Part shown: piece by piece, positions 1 to 7,961 of the stretch
Position numbering within the stretch: position 1 is the stretch's first letter
Layout: each line of letters begins with the position of its first letter
Origin: Ancylobacter sp. IITR112
GTDB lineage: Bacteria; Pseudomonadota; Alphaproteobacteria; Rhizobiales; Xanthobacteraceae
Assembly: GCF_041415945.1 (NCBI RefSeq)
Contig: NZ_JBGCUS010000001.1
Coordinates: 3,658,001-3,722,000 of the forward strand
DNA: 64,000 nucleotides
Direction of reading: 5' to 3'
The notes under the pieces: model-generated
The model's database searches: none
Seen by the model: the letters and a program-made list of their open reading frames with translations, nothing else
What the model was told of the DNA's origin: nothing
Position numbers and translations under genes: made by a program

Positions 1-1
1 G

Positions 2-712
2 GCGGCCCCGGCCGATGGCAGCGTGTTCTACGCCGCCACGCCGACCTATATCCACACCTCGCTGCTCTCCAAGCCGTCCGTCACCTATAAAGACCTGGAA
101 CCGCTGGCCAATCTGTTCGCCGACAGCGAAGTGATCTACACCCGCGCCGACGGCCCGCTCACCAGCCTCAAGGACGTGATCGACAGGGCGAAGAAGGAGC
201 GCGTCCGCTGGGGCGCCTCCAACCCGACCTCGCTGGAGAGCCAGGCGGCGGAACGGCTCAAGCGCGCCGCCGGCGTCGACGCCACCCTCGTCACCCATGA
301 GGGCGGCGGCGAAATCATGCTCAACGTGCTCAACGGCACGTTCGATATCGGCATCGGCGAAATCCAGGAGATCCGCTCGCAGCTCGACGCCGGCAAGATC
401 CGCCTGCTCGCCACCTTCAACCCGCAGCGCATCCCGGAAAAGCCTGACGTGCCGACGGTGAAGGAAAGCGGCTATGATGTGACGGTGGTGAAGTTCCGCG
501 GCCTTGCCGGCCCCAAGGGACTGCCGGACAACGTGACCAAGCTGTGGGACGAGGCGATCAAGAACGTGCTCGCCGACCCCGACTACAAGGCGCGCTACAC
601 CGAGGAGGTGCTGGTGCCGAACTACATCCCGCACGCGCAGTACCAGGCGTTCATCACCCATTTCGCCGACACGACCGAAGCGTTCCTGAAGGAAACCGGC
701 GCGGTGAAGTAA
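2..712 (+). CDS. Tripartite tricarboxylate transporter substrate-binding protein (TctC/Bug family), 5' truncated by window edge
   Basis: The frame is open from base 2 and ends at TAA 710-712, giving about 236 residues of a protein normally near 320, so the signal peptide and first lobe lie outside the window. Family features seen are the YIHTSLLSKPSVTYKDLEPL stretch, a GGGE turn after LVTHE, the LLATF strand followed by P-x-VPT, and a C-terminal helix ending in LKETGAVK. Bug proteins are periplasmic receptors for carboxylates and other small organic acids; the ligand cannot be read from this fragment. The TctA/TctB membrane genes are not downstream, so they would be upstream or this is an orphan receptor, as is common in the family. 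Confidence 0.85.
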   Translation, partial: AAPADGSVFYAATPTYIHTSLLSKPSVTYKDLEPLANLFADSEVIYTRADGPLTSLKDVIDRAKKERVRWGASNPTSLESQAAERLKRAAGVDATLVTHEGGGEIMLNVLNGTFDIGIGEIQEIRSQLDAGKIRLLATFNPQRIPEKPDVPTVKESGYDVTVVKFRGLAGPKGLPDNVTKLWDEAIKNVLADPDYKARYTEEVLVPNYIPHAQYQAFITHFADTTEAFLKETGAVK

Positions 713-1365
713 CCGCCGGCGACGAGGCCATTGACGGGCCTTTGGCAGGGCCGTCCATGGCCTCTGCGCGTATGATGGCCTCTGCGCGCATATCGGACGG
801 CGCGGATGGCCCGCGCCCTCCTCCCACCCCGGGAAGTGCTCTAACTCACTGATTACACGCAATTCCTATCGCAAAACCGCGCGGCCCCTTTGTGGGAATG
901 GCTCTCGACAAGACTCTGGCGCGGCCGGCGGCTCACATCGCCCGCGCCGCGCGGCGGGCGCGCCGGGCGCGCTTGCACGGGCGCTTGCACGAAATCGCCG
1001 ATGCGCCGCGGGTTGTCCACCAAAAGCCGTTCGGACGGCGCCGCGATGTCGGCGTCGCCAGCTTCACTGACGCGCCGGGCGATGTCAGCGAGCGGTTACG
1101 ATCGCACCATCGGCTGCCGCACGGACGGCCATCGACGGACCTCCCTCATGTATATGTCGGCCTTCTGGTTCATAAAATAAATAATTTATACATTTTGCTC
1201 GGAAGATGCGCGTCAGATATCTATCTGCCCGCGTCATTCATATGATGTTCTTTGGTCGACCTCCCCTTCAACTCAGATGTGAACGCTCCCTGTTCTCGAC
1301 ATAATCGAAAAATCCGCTGGCGCAGAGCGCCCTGAGCGCGTTGATCTCAGAACATGGAGAAGACG
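713..1365. other. Intergenic region, no supported gene
   Basis: About 650 bases separate the TctC-type gene from the XRE regulator. A 14-base unit ATGGCCTCTGCGCG occurs at 757-770 and 775-788. Several open frames here have low-complexity Arg/Ala-rich translations and no family resemblance. From about 1160 the sequence becomes AT-rich, with the palindrome TAAATAATTTA at 1178-1188. This stretch probably holds the promoter, and possibly an operator, of the regulator starting at 1366. Confidence 0.4.
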
Positions 1366-1716
1366 ATGAGTGAAGATCCCGCACGCGGCGAGCGGATTCG
1401 GCACGCGATGTTTGTCCGGAACTTCAGCAAGACACAGGCACTGGCAAGGGAATTGAACGTTTCGGTCGCGGCAATTTCGCGATGGCAGAACGGAGGACAC
1501 GTCTCATTACAGCGCGCCTGCGAATTCGCGGCCCGGCTCGATGTATCCTTGGATTGGCTCCTGCTCGATCGCGGCAGCCTCGACTGGCACAAGCATGACC
1601 GCGTCACGGCCATCGAAATGCAGTTTCTGGAATCCGTTCGCGACCAACCCGCTGCGATCCGCACCGCCCTTCGCGATCTCGTGGAGGCCCTGGCCTCGAG
1701 CCGGCAATTGCGCTGA
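1366..1716 (+). CDS. XRE-family helix-turn-helix transcriptional regulator
   Basis: The protein is 116 residues. The start at 1366 is chosen over an in-frame ATG at 1354 because GGAGAAG sits immediately before it. Residues about 5-65 form an XRE/Cro-type HTH: GERIRHAMFVRNFSKTQALA, then LNVSVAAISRWQNG as the turn and recognition helix, then LDVSLDWLLLDRG, typical of the last helix. The rest is a short helical tail with no recognisable sensor domain. It is the first gene before two paralogous unknown proteins and a nuclease/inhibitor-like pair on the same strand, so it probably controls that cassette; this is inferred from position only. Confidence 0.8.
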   Translation: MSEDPARGERIRHAMFVRNFSKTQALARELNVSVAAISRWQNGGHVSLQRACEFAARLDVSLDWLLLDRGSLDWHKHDRVTAIEMQFLESVRDQPAAIRTALRDLVEALASSRQLR

Positions 1717-1878
1717 GCGCAACAAAAGCGGCATCTTTTGAGCACTGTGAAACAACTTGAAGTTGCGTAACAATTCATTTCTACCCACGATACGTTATCA
1801 CCTGGCGTCGCTCTTACCCGTGCGCCAGTTGATCGTTGTCGCCAATGACGATGCAACGCTATTTCTGGAGCAACACTC

Positions 1879-2547
1879 ATGTCGACGCTACTGACGATCA
1901 ACGTCAAGAACCTCGAAGCCGCGACTCAGAACTTCTATTTCTTCCAGCAACCGGCCAACTACACCGGCGGCGGCGCGGTTTACAGCAACGCGCTCTACAC
2001 GCAGAGCCTCGGAAACTATCAGTCCACCGGCGGGTTGTTGACCTTCCAGGTCAACCTGCAGTACTACGCCGGCATTCAGCAGGCGAGCAATCAGGTTCCG
2101 CAGGTCGGCCAGAGCTCGGGCTTCGCGTCGGCCATCCGCGCGATTGATCTCGCGCCGGCGTCGGGCACCGCCGATGACTGCACCACCGCCTCGGTGAACC
2201 CCCTCGGCCTGTCGCCGCCCACGGTGGGACAGGGTGTGCAGGAGGGCGCCTTCCGCATCATCACCCCGATCTATCAGCCGCCCGCCGTCTACAATGTCGG
2301 CTCCGCGGTGCAGGTGAACGGCGGTGTCGTGCTGTCGAACTTCGTTGTCGCCAACCCGGCGAGCAACACCGACTGCCAGCCGATTCTCACCTACTATGTG
2401 CAGACCGGCAGCTACACGCCCGGCACGGTGATGAACTTCACGCAGTCGAGCGTCGGCGCAGCGAAGTGCGACTTCACCGGCGGCCATACCATCATCGACG
2501 TTACCCTGAAAGCTGACGGCAGCTGGTCGACGCAGATCATCCAGTAA
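1879..2547 (+). CDS. Uncharacterised beta-rich protein, copy 1 of a tandem paralogous pair
   Basis: The 222-residue protein starts at ATG 1879, with GGAG (in TTTCTGGAGC) about 12 bases before it. I do not recognise the family. It is rich in Gly, Ser, Thr, Asn, Gln, Val and Tyr with alternating hydrophobic stretches, so probably all-beta, and has no clear signal peptide or membrane segment. It shares several blocks with the next gene: VKN near the N-terminus followed by FYFFQ, a VYS segment, [15 protein letters not shown], and a C-terminal CDFTGG followed by a strand and a DGSW turn. Cysteines are near residues 98, 169 and 198. It lies 160 bases after the XRE gene and 120 before its paralogue, upstream of a NucA-like DNase. 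Function unknown. Confidence 0.75.
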   Translation: MSTLLTINVKNLEAATQNFYFFQQPANYTGGGAVYSNALYTQSLGNYQSTGGLLTFQVNLQYYAGIQQASNQVPQVGQSSGFASAIRAIDLAPASGTADDCTTASVNPLGLSPPTVGQGVQEGAFRIITPIYQPPAVYNVGSAVQVNGGVVLSNFVVANPASNTDCQPILTYYVQTGSYTPGTVMNFTQSSVGAAKCDFTGGHTIIDVTLKADGSWSTQIIQ

Positions 2548-2671
2548 CGCATCCCGGTTCGGCGGCCGCTCTGGATGGAGTACCCCGCACCCTCCTGCGG
2601 CGGCCGCCGCTCACCCGTCAAACTCAAGTCAAGCTGAACAGAAGCCATCCGCATGGGCTGAGGAGCAGACG

Positions 2672-3388
2672 ATGGGGGCGCAATACAAAATCATCGTCAA
2701 GAACATGACGAGCAACAACGCCAGTTTCTATGTCTTCCAGCGGCAGGCAAGCTTCACGGGATCAGGCTCGGGCGCGACCGTGTATTCATCAAGCCTTGCC
2801 ACCGGACAGCTTGCTCCCAGCGCGAGTTCGGGAGCGCAACTGGAGTTTGGCTTCGACATTCAGGTTTATGCCGGGGCCGTCTGCCGAAATCCGACGACTT
2901 CTTTAGCCGTTAAATCTGCAAACACGTTGACCAGCACCGCCTTCAACACGGCGAGCTTGTCGGCGGCTGTGCAGCCCATCAGCCTGACCACGGTGGGGGT
3001 GAATACGTCCGCCAACTACACAAACCTGTTGCTCAACCCTCTCGGGCTGTCCGCTCCCTACAACCAAGCGGGGCTTTCGGTTGGCTGCTTCGGCTTCCAG
3101 GTGCCGATCTTCGGCCCGAGCGATGTCGAAGACCTCTTTTGCGGCTGCGCGATGATCAACCAGGACAGCAGTATCGTCCTGTCAAGTTTCCTGACGCCGA
3201 AGCCCAGCAGCCAGCTCTACTGCGCACCTCTGCCTATCTTCTACGTCAAGATCGGCGCAATACCGGTCGGACAGATCATAATTTACGACACTGGCAACGC
3301 CGGGCCGTGTGATTTCACCTCCGGCGCGCGAGTTATATCGGTCGAATACAACCCGGATGGCACATTCACCGTGACGGTAGACGCCTAG
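2672..3388 (+). CDS. Uncharacterised beta-rich protein, copy 2 of a tandem paralogous pair
   Basis: The 238-residue protein starts at ATG 2672 after TGAGGAGCAGACG. It aligns along its whole length with the gene at 1879: IIVKNM, FYVFQRQASFTG, TVYSSSL, YAG, NPLGLSAP, LSSF, and CDFTSG followed by DGTF at the C-terminus. Identity is low, so the duplication is old or the copies were acquired separately. It has an additional cysteine-rich middle segment (LFCGCAM). No signal peptide, membrane helix or catalytic motif is visible. Codon use is less GC-biased than in the housekeeping genes of the window, suggesting transfer. It sits immediately before the frameshifted nuclease gene. Confidence 0.75.
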   Translation: MGAQYKIIVKNMTSNNASFYVFQRQASFTGSGSGATVYSSSLATGQLAPSASSGAQLEFGFDIQVYAGAVCRNPTTSLAVKSANTLTSTAFNTASLSAAVQPISLTTVGVNTSANYTNLLLNPLGLSAPYNQAGLSVGCFGFQVPIFGPSDVEDLFCGCAMINQDSSIVLSSFLTPKPSSQLYCAPLPIFYVKIGAIPVGQIIIYDTGNAGPCDFTSGARVISVEYNPDGTFTVTVDA

Positions 3389-3561
3389 AAGCACCCGCTT
3401 CGCACCTGAATCGCCAGAACTGCCTGAACCGCTGACCTCTGCGACGAGCTCTCGCGGAACGCGACAGTGTCGCCTGAAGCATCAGTAAACCAACCGTCCT
3501 CAACCCGGCTTGCATCAATTCTGGTGCGGGAATGGGAAGACTTTTGCCTCGGAAAACTCAG

Positions 3562-4114
3562 ATGAACAAACTGAATCTTGCACTTATATCGGCCACCCGC
3601 CGCCGCTTCACTGCCCGAACACTCGGCTCCACGCTCCTGTTCATCCTCGCAGCGGCCCAGAGCACGACAGTCGCAGCCCAGACGGTTACCTTTGATGGTG
3701 TCAATCTGCCCTGCATCACCTACAATATCGCAACCGCTCTGCAGGCCGGCCGGCCGGCCGGCGCAGTTGACGCGGACCACCAATCAGCAGGTCATTACCC
3801 AAAACCGGCAGGCCTCCTGCGGCGGTGTCTATGCCCAGACCGTCACGCAGCTCAACCAGCTGGCGGGCGGGACCGTGTTGTCGTGCGATGAATACGCCTT
3901 CGCCAGCACGGTCCAGGGCGGGGCTGGCAACCAGTCGATGATCGTTCCGTTGATTGAAAATAATAGCCAGGGAGGTATTTTGTCCGGGTTCTACACTCAA
4001 AATAACATTGGTGACGGCACCAATTTCAATGTCGCCCTCACCAATATACCGCAGGCGAACCAGCTGAACCTCGCCGTCGTGAATGGAGTGAACGTCTGTT
4101 ATGGCGGCAACTGA
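3562..4114 (+). pseudogene. Secreted NucA/NucB-type deoxyribonuclease, interrupted by a frameshift at a GGCC repeat
   Basis: Translation from ATG 3562 gives a signal peptide (positive N-region, hydrophobic GSTLLFILAAAQ, cleavage near VAA-QT) and a mature start QTVTFDGVNLPCITYNIA. That frame then enters unrelated sequence. The frame used by the rest continues after base 3763 with TRTTNQQVITQNRQASCGGV and then the family signature LSCDEYAFASTVQGG, followed by ENNSQGGILSGFYTQNN, as in NucA/NucB DNases. Removing one GGCC unit from the repeat at 3744-3762 joins both parts exactly. The stop at 4112-4114 overlaps the next gene by 14 bases. If repaired, the product is about 180 residues, exported, with DNase activity inferred from the family. 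A sequencing error cannot be excluded. Confidence 0.7.
3744..3762. repeat. GGCC tetranucleotide repeat (4.75 copies) at the nuclease frameshift
   Basis: Four complete GGCC units plus GGC lie inside the nuclease gene, between the signal peptide/N-terminus and the catalytic part. The present copy number puts the two halves in different frames; one unit fewer, or two more, restores the reading frame. Such a tetranucleotide tract is the structure through which slipped-strand mispairing switches genes, although the tract is short compared with classical phase-variable loci. Confidence 0.6.
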
Positions 4115-4502
4115 GCGACTTTATGCCGGCACCCACTACGTCAACTATGGCCAGATCGGCCTGTGGGACAAGGCGGACCTGTCGGCATATCCAGTCCCGA
4201 ACGGCCCCCTCCCGTGGTGGGGGCCGAAGGGCGTCGTGGTGCCAGCGCGCGATGATGGCGACGTCGCCGTCTGCGTCGCCGTCGAACCCACCGCCATTGA
4301 TGACGGATATGTTCTTCTTACGTCCGGCGACATGGACGTGGGCGACAGGGGCCTCACCGTTGGCAATGTGACGACCGCGAGCATGGCGGACGTCGCCGTA
4401 CCGCAGGGACGCTACGGTGTTAAATGCTACTATCGCGGGAAAGAGCCCTCAACGGCGATGGAGTTGTTCTTCGCGCTATCAGTGCGGGGCGACACGCCGT
4501 GA
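4101..4502 (+). CDS. Nin/ComJ-like small protein, candidate inhibitor of the adjacent NucA-like nuclease
   Basis: The 133-residue protein starts at ATG 4101 inside the end of the nuclease gene, so the two are translationally coupled. Length and pattern recall Bacillus Nin (ComJ, about 132 residues), the inhibitor encoded next to NucA. Comparable blocks are an N-terminal HYVNYGQIGLWDKAD (Nin: SISYHQFTVFQKD), a middle strand VVVPARDDGDVAVCVAVEPT, and a C-terminal VAVPQGRYGVKCYYRG (Nin: FDLPKGDYQLTCW). There is no signal peptide or membrane helix, so it would act in the cytosol, protecting the cell before export. The match is by eye and remote; the paired arrangement is the stronger argument. 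Confidence 0.55.
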   Translation: MAATERLYAGTHYVNYGQIGLWDKADLSAYPVPNGPLPWWGPKGVVVPARDDGDVAVCVAVEPTAIDDGYVLLTSGDMDVGDRGLTVGNVTTASMADVAVPQGRYGVKCYYRGKEPSTAMELFFALSVRGDTP

Positions 4503-4564
4503 TGGTGCTCGGCGGGCTGCTGCTGATCGTCGAGGGCCTGCGCGCGCCGATGTGAGGCGGCGCG

Positions 4565-5704
4565 TCAAGCCTTGGACGGTTGACCGAGGATATGCCGAAC
4601 AAGAGGGGCCGTCTGCGCCTCGGCATTCATCTCCTCGCGATGATAGCGTCGCGCCGCCTCCTTTGCGCTCTTGAGCCAGGCCGCATCGAGCAGGCGGTCC
4701 GCGAGCTGGTCCGCCCCCTGTTCCGGATCGGTCGGATCGAAGGCGATGGACAGCGAGTCCGGCAGGTAGCGCAGGCCCGGATTGCCGGCATAGGCGACGG
4801 CGAGCCCGGCGGCGATGTACTCGCCGACCTTGTTCGACGCGGCGGAGAGGAAATAGGCCTTCCAGAAGGCATTGGCGTTCTCCGCCTCCGCCACCGGTGC
4901 CCAGTGCAGCCCCGCATCGTAGGAGGGCAGGAGGGCGTAGAGCTCGGCTTTCGGCAGTTGCTCCAGCACCCGGTAGCCGGGATGCACAATGATCCCACGC
5001 GCGATCTCGACCATGCGCCGCGTGGCCTCGGGCTGGTTGGGGGCACCGTAGAGGTACCAGTCGAGAGTGATACCGCGGGAACAGAGACGGTCGAAGAACC
5101 GCGTCAGCCGATCGCGATCCATCGAGGTCAGAACATGGAAGGAACTGGTAAACACCACTCTCGGACTTGACGGCGGTCGGTCGACAGCCGGCGGGGGCGT
5201 GGTCAGCACCGGTGAAAGGCGGATGACGAAGCCCGGAGCCACCAACTTCGGCCAGTCCCGCCGCCGCCAGCTATGCCGCAGATCGCACACGTCGACATAG
5301 GCGTCGAGAAGTGACGCCAACCGGCCGATGAATTTCATGTGGCGATTGTCATAGTAGTCGCAGAAAAAGGCGGCGATACGGGTACGGCGGAACGGAAGCG
5401 CCATTTTATAGGCGAGTGCCGTCACTACCAGTTCGTGCTCGGCGATGATCCAGTCCGGTTGGAAGCGGGCGAGGATTGACAGCCCATCGCCATGCAAAAG
5501 GGCGAGGGCACGCAGGCCCTTTCGGTTCGCTTTGCGCGGCAGGCGCGTATGGGTGATGCCTTTTGGGAGGGGTGGCTGCAGGTCTTCCGGACGGTCTCGT
5601 GATGCGACGAGAACATCGGCCCCCTCAGCCGCCAGCCCCAGGGCGACATTGTAGAGCCCCGGAAAAGTGGCCAGCGCATACGACGAAAGAATAGCTACCC
5701 TCAC
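4565..5704 (-). CDS. Glycosyltransferase (GT-B-like fold)
   Basis: GTG at 5704 is taken as start because the family-like N-terminus VRVAILSSYALATFPGLYNVALGLAAEGADVL begins there and GGGGAAG lies upstream; the open frame extends 100 further codons without protein-like sequence. The product is 379 residues. The N-terminal half has the Rossmann pattern of a GT-B acceptor domain. The C-terminal half has VVFTSSFH, then LDWYLYGAPN and SNKVGEYIAAGLAVAYAGNPG, resembling the donor-sugar loop of family-1-type transferases (conserved Glu in KVGEY). It stands alone between the NucA-like cassette and the sigma-factor operon, so the polymer it serves is unknown. Confidence 0.7.
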   Translation of the reverse strand: MRVAILSSYALATFPGLYNVALGLAAEGADVLVASRDRPEDLQPPLPKGITHTRLPRKANRKGLRALALLHGDGLSILARFQPDWIIAEHELVVTALAYKMALPFRRTRIAAFFCDYYDNRHMKFIGRLASLLDAYVDVCDLRHSWRRRDWPKLVAPGFVIRLSPVLTTPPPAVDRPPSSPRVVFTSSFHVLTSMDRDRLTRFFDRLCSRGITLDWYLYGAPNQPEATRRMVEIARGIIVHPGYRVLEQLPKAELYALLPSYDAGLHWAPVAEAENANAFWKAYFLSAASNKVGEYIAAGLAVAYAGNPGLRYLPDSLSIAFDPTDPEQGADQLADRLLDAAWLKSAKEAARRYHREEMNAEAQTAPLVRHILGQPSKA

Positions 5705-6235
5705 CCAGCTTCCCCTGACTCCAAACGAGGGCCTATCCGTCCGACGCCTCTGGCTGCCCGCTGCGTCAGCAGCTATGCGCGCCCGACTACCCGCTGACAA
5801 GCGAGCGCGCGCAACAGATAGAAAAAATGTTGACGTTGGGTCCTTTATGTCCATCCAGAGCCACGTCGGGTCCGCGCGACGGCCCGCCGCCTGTCGGGCG
5901 CGCGGGCGCCACCTCCCATACTCCTGCAGCCCCTGCGACAGAGCCGCTGACGCGACCGGGGACTGCGGGTCCGGCGCGGCCTGGTCGTTACTGCGGCGCC
6001 ACACGGGCCGCGCAAATCTTGGCGGGCGGCGGGGATGTTTGCGTGAGGATGCCGGGCGGCGGGCGTGCGCAATGCCCGGAAAAACAACAGGAGTTCGCCA
6101 TTGCTGGAATCATTCCTGATTTGCGCGCGGCAATGCTTTAGAACTCATATAATATATTGTTATTGCTAGACTTTTTTATTGAAGCTAGAGGAGCCTCATC
6201 AACCATCCGATGACGCGACACCTCTGCATCCGGCG
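5705..6235. other. Divergent intergenic region with an AT-rich promoter candidate
   Basis: This 530-base gap lies between the minus-strand glycosyltransferase and the plus-strand sigma factor. Most of it is GC-rich with no convincing coding frame. At about 6140-6180 it becomes strongly AT-rich (CATATAATATATTG), the likely promoter of the fecI-like gene. A good AGAGGAG lies at 6187-6193 but no in-frame start codon follows at normal distance, so the sigma-factor start remains uncertain. Confidence 0.4.
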
Positions 6236-6760
6236 ATGACAACGGCAGCACCCCCCGCCAGCGACCTGATATCCTTCTACGTGCTGCAGTGGAAAACCTT
6301 GCGGCAGGCGCTCAGAAATCGCGTCGGCTCCCGCGAACTCGCCGAGGACGCGCTGCAGGAAACATGGATGCGGCTGGCGGGCATGACCGAGAAGGCGGGG
6401 ACGATCCATGACCGCCAGGCGTTCATCCTGCGCGTGGCCTCCAACATCGCCATCGACCTGGAGCGACGCGAAAGGCGGCACCGCTCGCGCTGCATCAGCG
6501 ATGACGTCGTGCTGGAAGCGATTGCCGATGCCGGCCCCTCGCCCGAGGTGGTGGCCATCGACCGCGACCGGCTGCGCCGGCTCGCCGTCGCGCTCGCCCG
6601 CCTGCCGGCCAAGCCGCGCCAGGCGCTGCTGCTGAACCGCTGCGACGGGCTTTCGCACCGGGAGATCGCCGCGCGGCTGCGCGTCTCCGACAGCATGGTG
6701 GCGCGCTATCTCGCGCAGGCGCTGCGCCATTGCCGCGACCATCTGCGCGAGGCCGCTTGA
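6236..6760 (+). CDS. FecI-type ECF RNA polymerase sigma factor
   Basis: The protein is about 174 residues from ATG 6236; an in-frame TTG at 6179 would add 19. Region 2 is visible as ELAEDALQETWMRLAG followed by the DRQAFILRVASNIAIDLERR helix. Region 4 is LARLPAKPRQALLLNRCDGL, then SHREIAARLRVSDSMVARYL, the HTH that reads the -35 element. It is followed by a FecR-like regulator and a TonB receptor with an STN signalling domain, the standard order of iron/heme surface-signalling loci, where the sigma factor is freed when the receptor is occupied. No Fur box was identified with confidence. Confidence 0.88.
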   Translation: MTTAAPPASDLISFYVLQWKTLRQALRNRVGSRELAEDALQETWMRLAGMTEKAGTIHDRQAFILRVASNIAIDLERRERRHRSRCISDDVVLEAIADAGPSPEVVAIDRDRLRRLAVALARLPAKPRQALLLNRCDGLSHREIAARLRVSDSMVARYLAQALRHCRDHLREAA

Positions 6761-6838
6761 GGCCCGTGGCCGGGTCATGCGACGGGATGCGCCCGGGAAG
6801 GCTCGTGCCTGACCTTATTCCCCTCGGCAAGGCGCGTG

Positions 6839-7801
6839 ATGGACGCAACGATGCGCAAGCGTAACGGACAGCCGGACGCCGACACCGCCCTCAGCGACGA
6901 GGCGATCGAATGGATCGTCCGGCTGCATTCGGGCCATGCCGCGCCGGCGGACCGGGCCGCCTTCGGCCGCTGGCGTTCGCTCAGCCCGGCGCATGAACGG
7001 GCGGCGCTGGAAGCCGAGTCCATCTGGCAGGGCGTCGGTGCGCCGGAGGCCGGGCTGCGCGAGACCGCACAGCGGCGGCTGCGGGTGACACGGCGCACGG
7101 TGATCGGGGGCCTCGCCGCCATCGGCGGCGGCATCGCGCTGGAACGGTCCGGGGCGATCCCGCCGCGTCTTTTCGCCGACCACTGGACCGGAACCGGCGA
7201 GCAGCGGACCGTGACCTTGCCGGACGGGTCGTCCGTGGCGCTCAATGCGGCGACCGCGCTGTCCGTCGATTACGACACCGACCAGCGCCGGCTGATCCTC
7301 TACCAGGGCCAGGCCGTGTTCAGCGTCGCCCCTGCGCCGGACCGCCCCTTCCTCGTCGAGGCGGAAGGCGGCACGACGCGCGCCCTCGGCACAGTATTCG
7401 ACGTGGATATCCGCACCCGCGCGGTGGTGGTCAGCGTGGTGGAGGGCACCGTGAGCGTGTCCTCCGGCGGTCCCGGGCAGGACAGCGTGGCGGTCGGCGC
7501 CGATCAGCGCGTGAGCTACGCGCCCGGTACGGGCGTCGGCAGCATCGAGCCCGCCGATGGCGAGGCCGCCACCGCCTGGCGCCGCGGCAAGCTGATCTTC
7601 AACCATCGCCCGCTCGGCGATGTCGTCGCCGAGATCGAGCGCCACCGCAGCGGCGTCATCGTCATCGCCGATCCGGCTCTGCGCGGCCTCGCTGTCACCG
7701 GCGTGTTCGACCTGCGCGATCCCGACGCCATTCTGGGCACCATCGAGGAGACGCTGCCGGTCCGCATCACAAGGCTGCCGCTGGTGACGATCCTGCGCTG
7801 A
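6839..7801 (+). CDS. FecR-family anti-sigma/signal transducer
   Basis: The protein is about 320 residues; GTG 6836 is an alternative start one codon earlier. The cytoplasmic N-terminus has the DUF4880-type pattern (EAIEWIVRLHSGHAAPADRA, FGRWRSLSPAHERAALE). A single membrane segment VIGGLAAIGGGIALE follows, then the periplasmic FecR domain beginning RTVTLPDGSSVALNAATALS and containing FLVEAEGGTTRALGTVFDVD and VVEGTVSV. The C-terminal LIFNHRPLGDVVAEIERHRS contacts the receptor signalling domain in the family. It sits between the fecI-like gene and the TonB receptor and should both hold and activate the sigma factor. Confidence 0.9.
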   Translation: MDATMRKRNGQPDADTALSDEAIEWIVRLHSGHAAPADRAAFGRWRSLSPAHERAALEAESIWQGVGAPEAGLRETAQRRLRVTRRTVIGGLAAIGGGIALERSGAIPPRLFADHWTGTGEQRTVTLPDGSSVALNAATALSVDYDTDQRRLILYQGQAVFSVAPAPDRPFLVEAEGGTTRALGTVFDVDIRTRAVVVSVVEGTVSVSSGGPGQDSVAVGADQRVSYAPGTGVGSIEPADGEAATAWRRGKLIFNHRPLGDVVAEIERHRSGVIVIADPALRGLAVTGVFDLRDPDAILGTIEETLPVRITRLPLVTILR

Positions 7802-7961
7802 CGCTCCCGCCGGCGCGCGGCCGGTGCGCTGAAAAAAAGCGCGCGGTGCCGGTGCAAGATTCCTCGCCTCGCTTCGTCCTTGCTCATGAACGGCATGCGG
7901 CTCCGGCGCCTTCGGCACCCCGGCCATGCCCGGATCTCAGCGAGGCAATGGGGCGGATGGC

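Noticed and set aside
757..788. Tandem repeat ATGGCCTCTGCGCG
   Set aside because: Only two copies; no sign of regulatory or coding meaning.
892..1245. 117-codon open frame in the gap after the TctC-type gene
   Set aside because: Arg/Ala/His-rich translation, no ribosome site, no resemblance to any family, and it ends in AT-rich promoter-like sequence.
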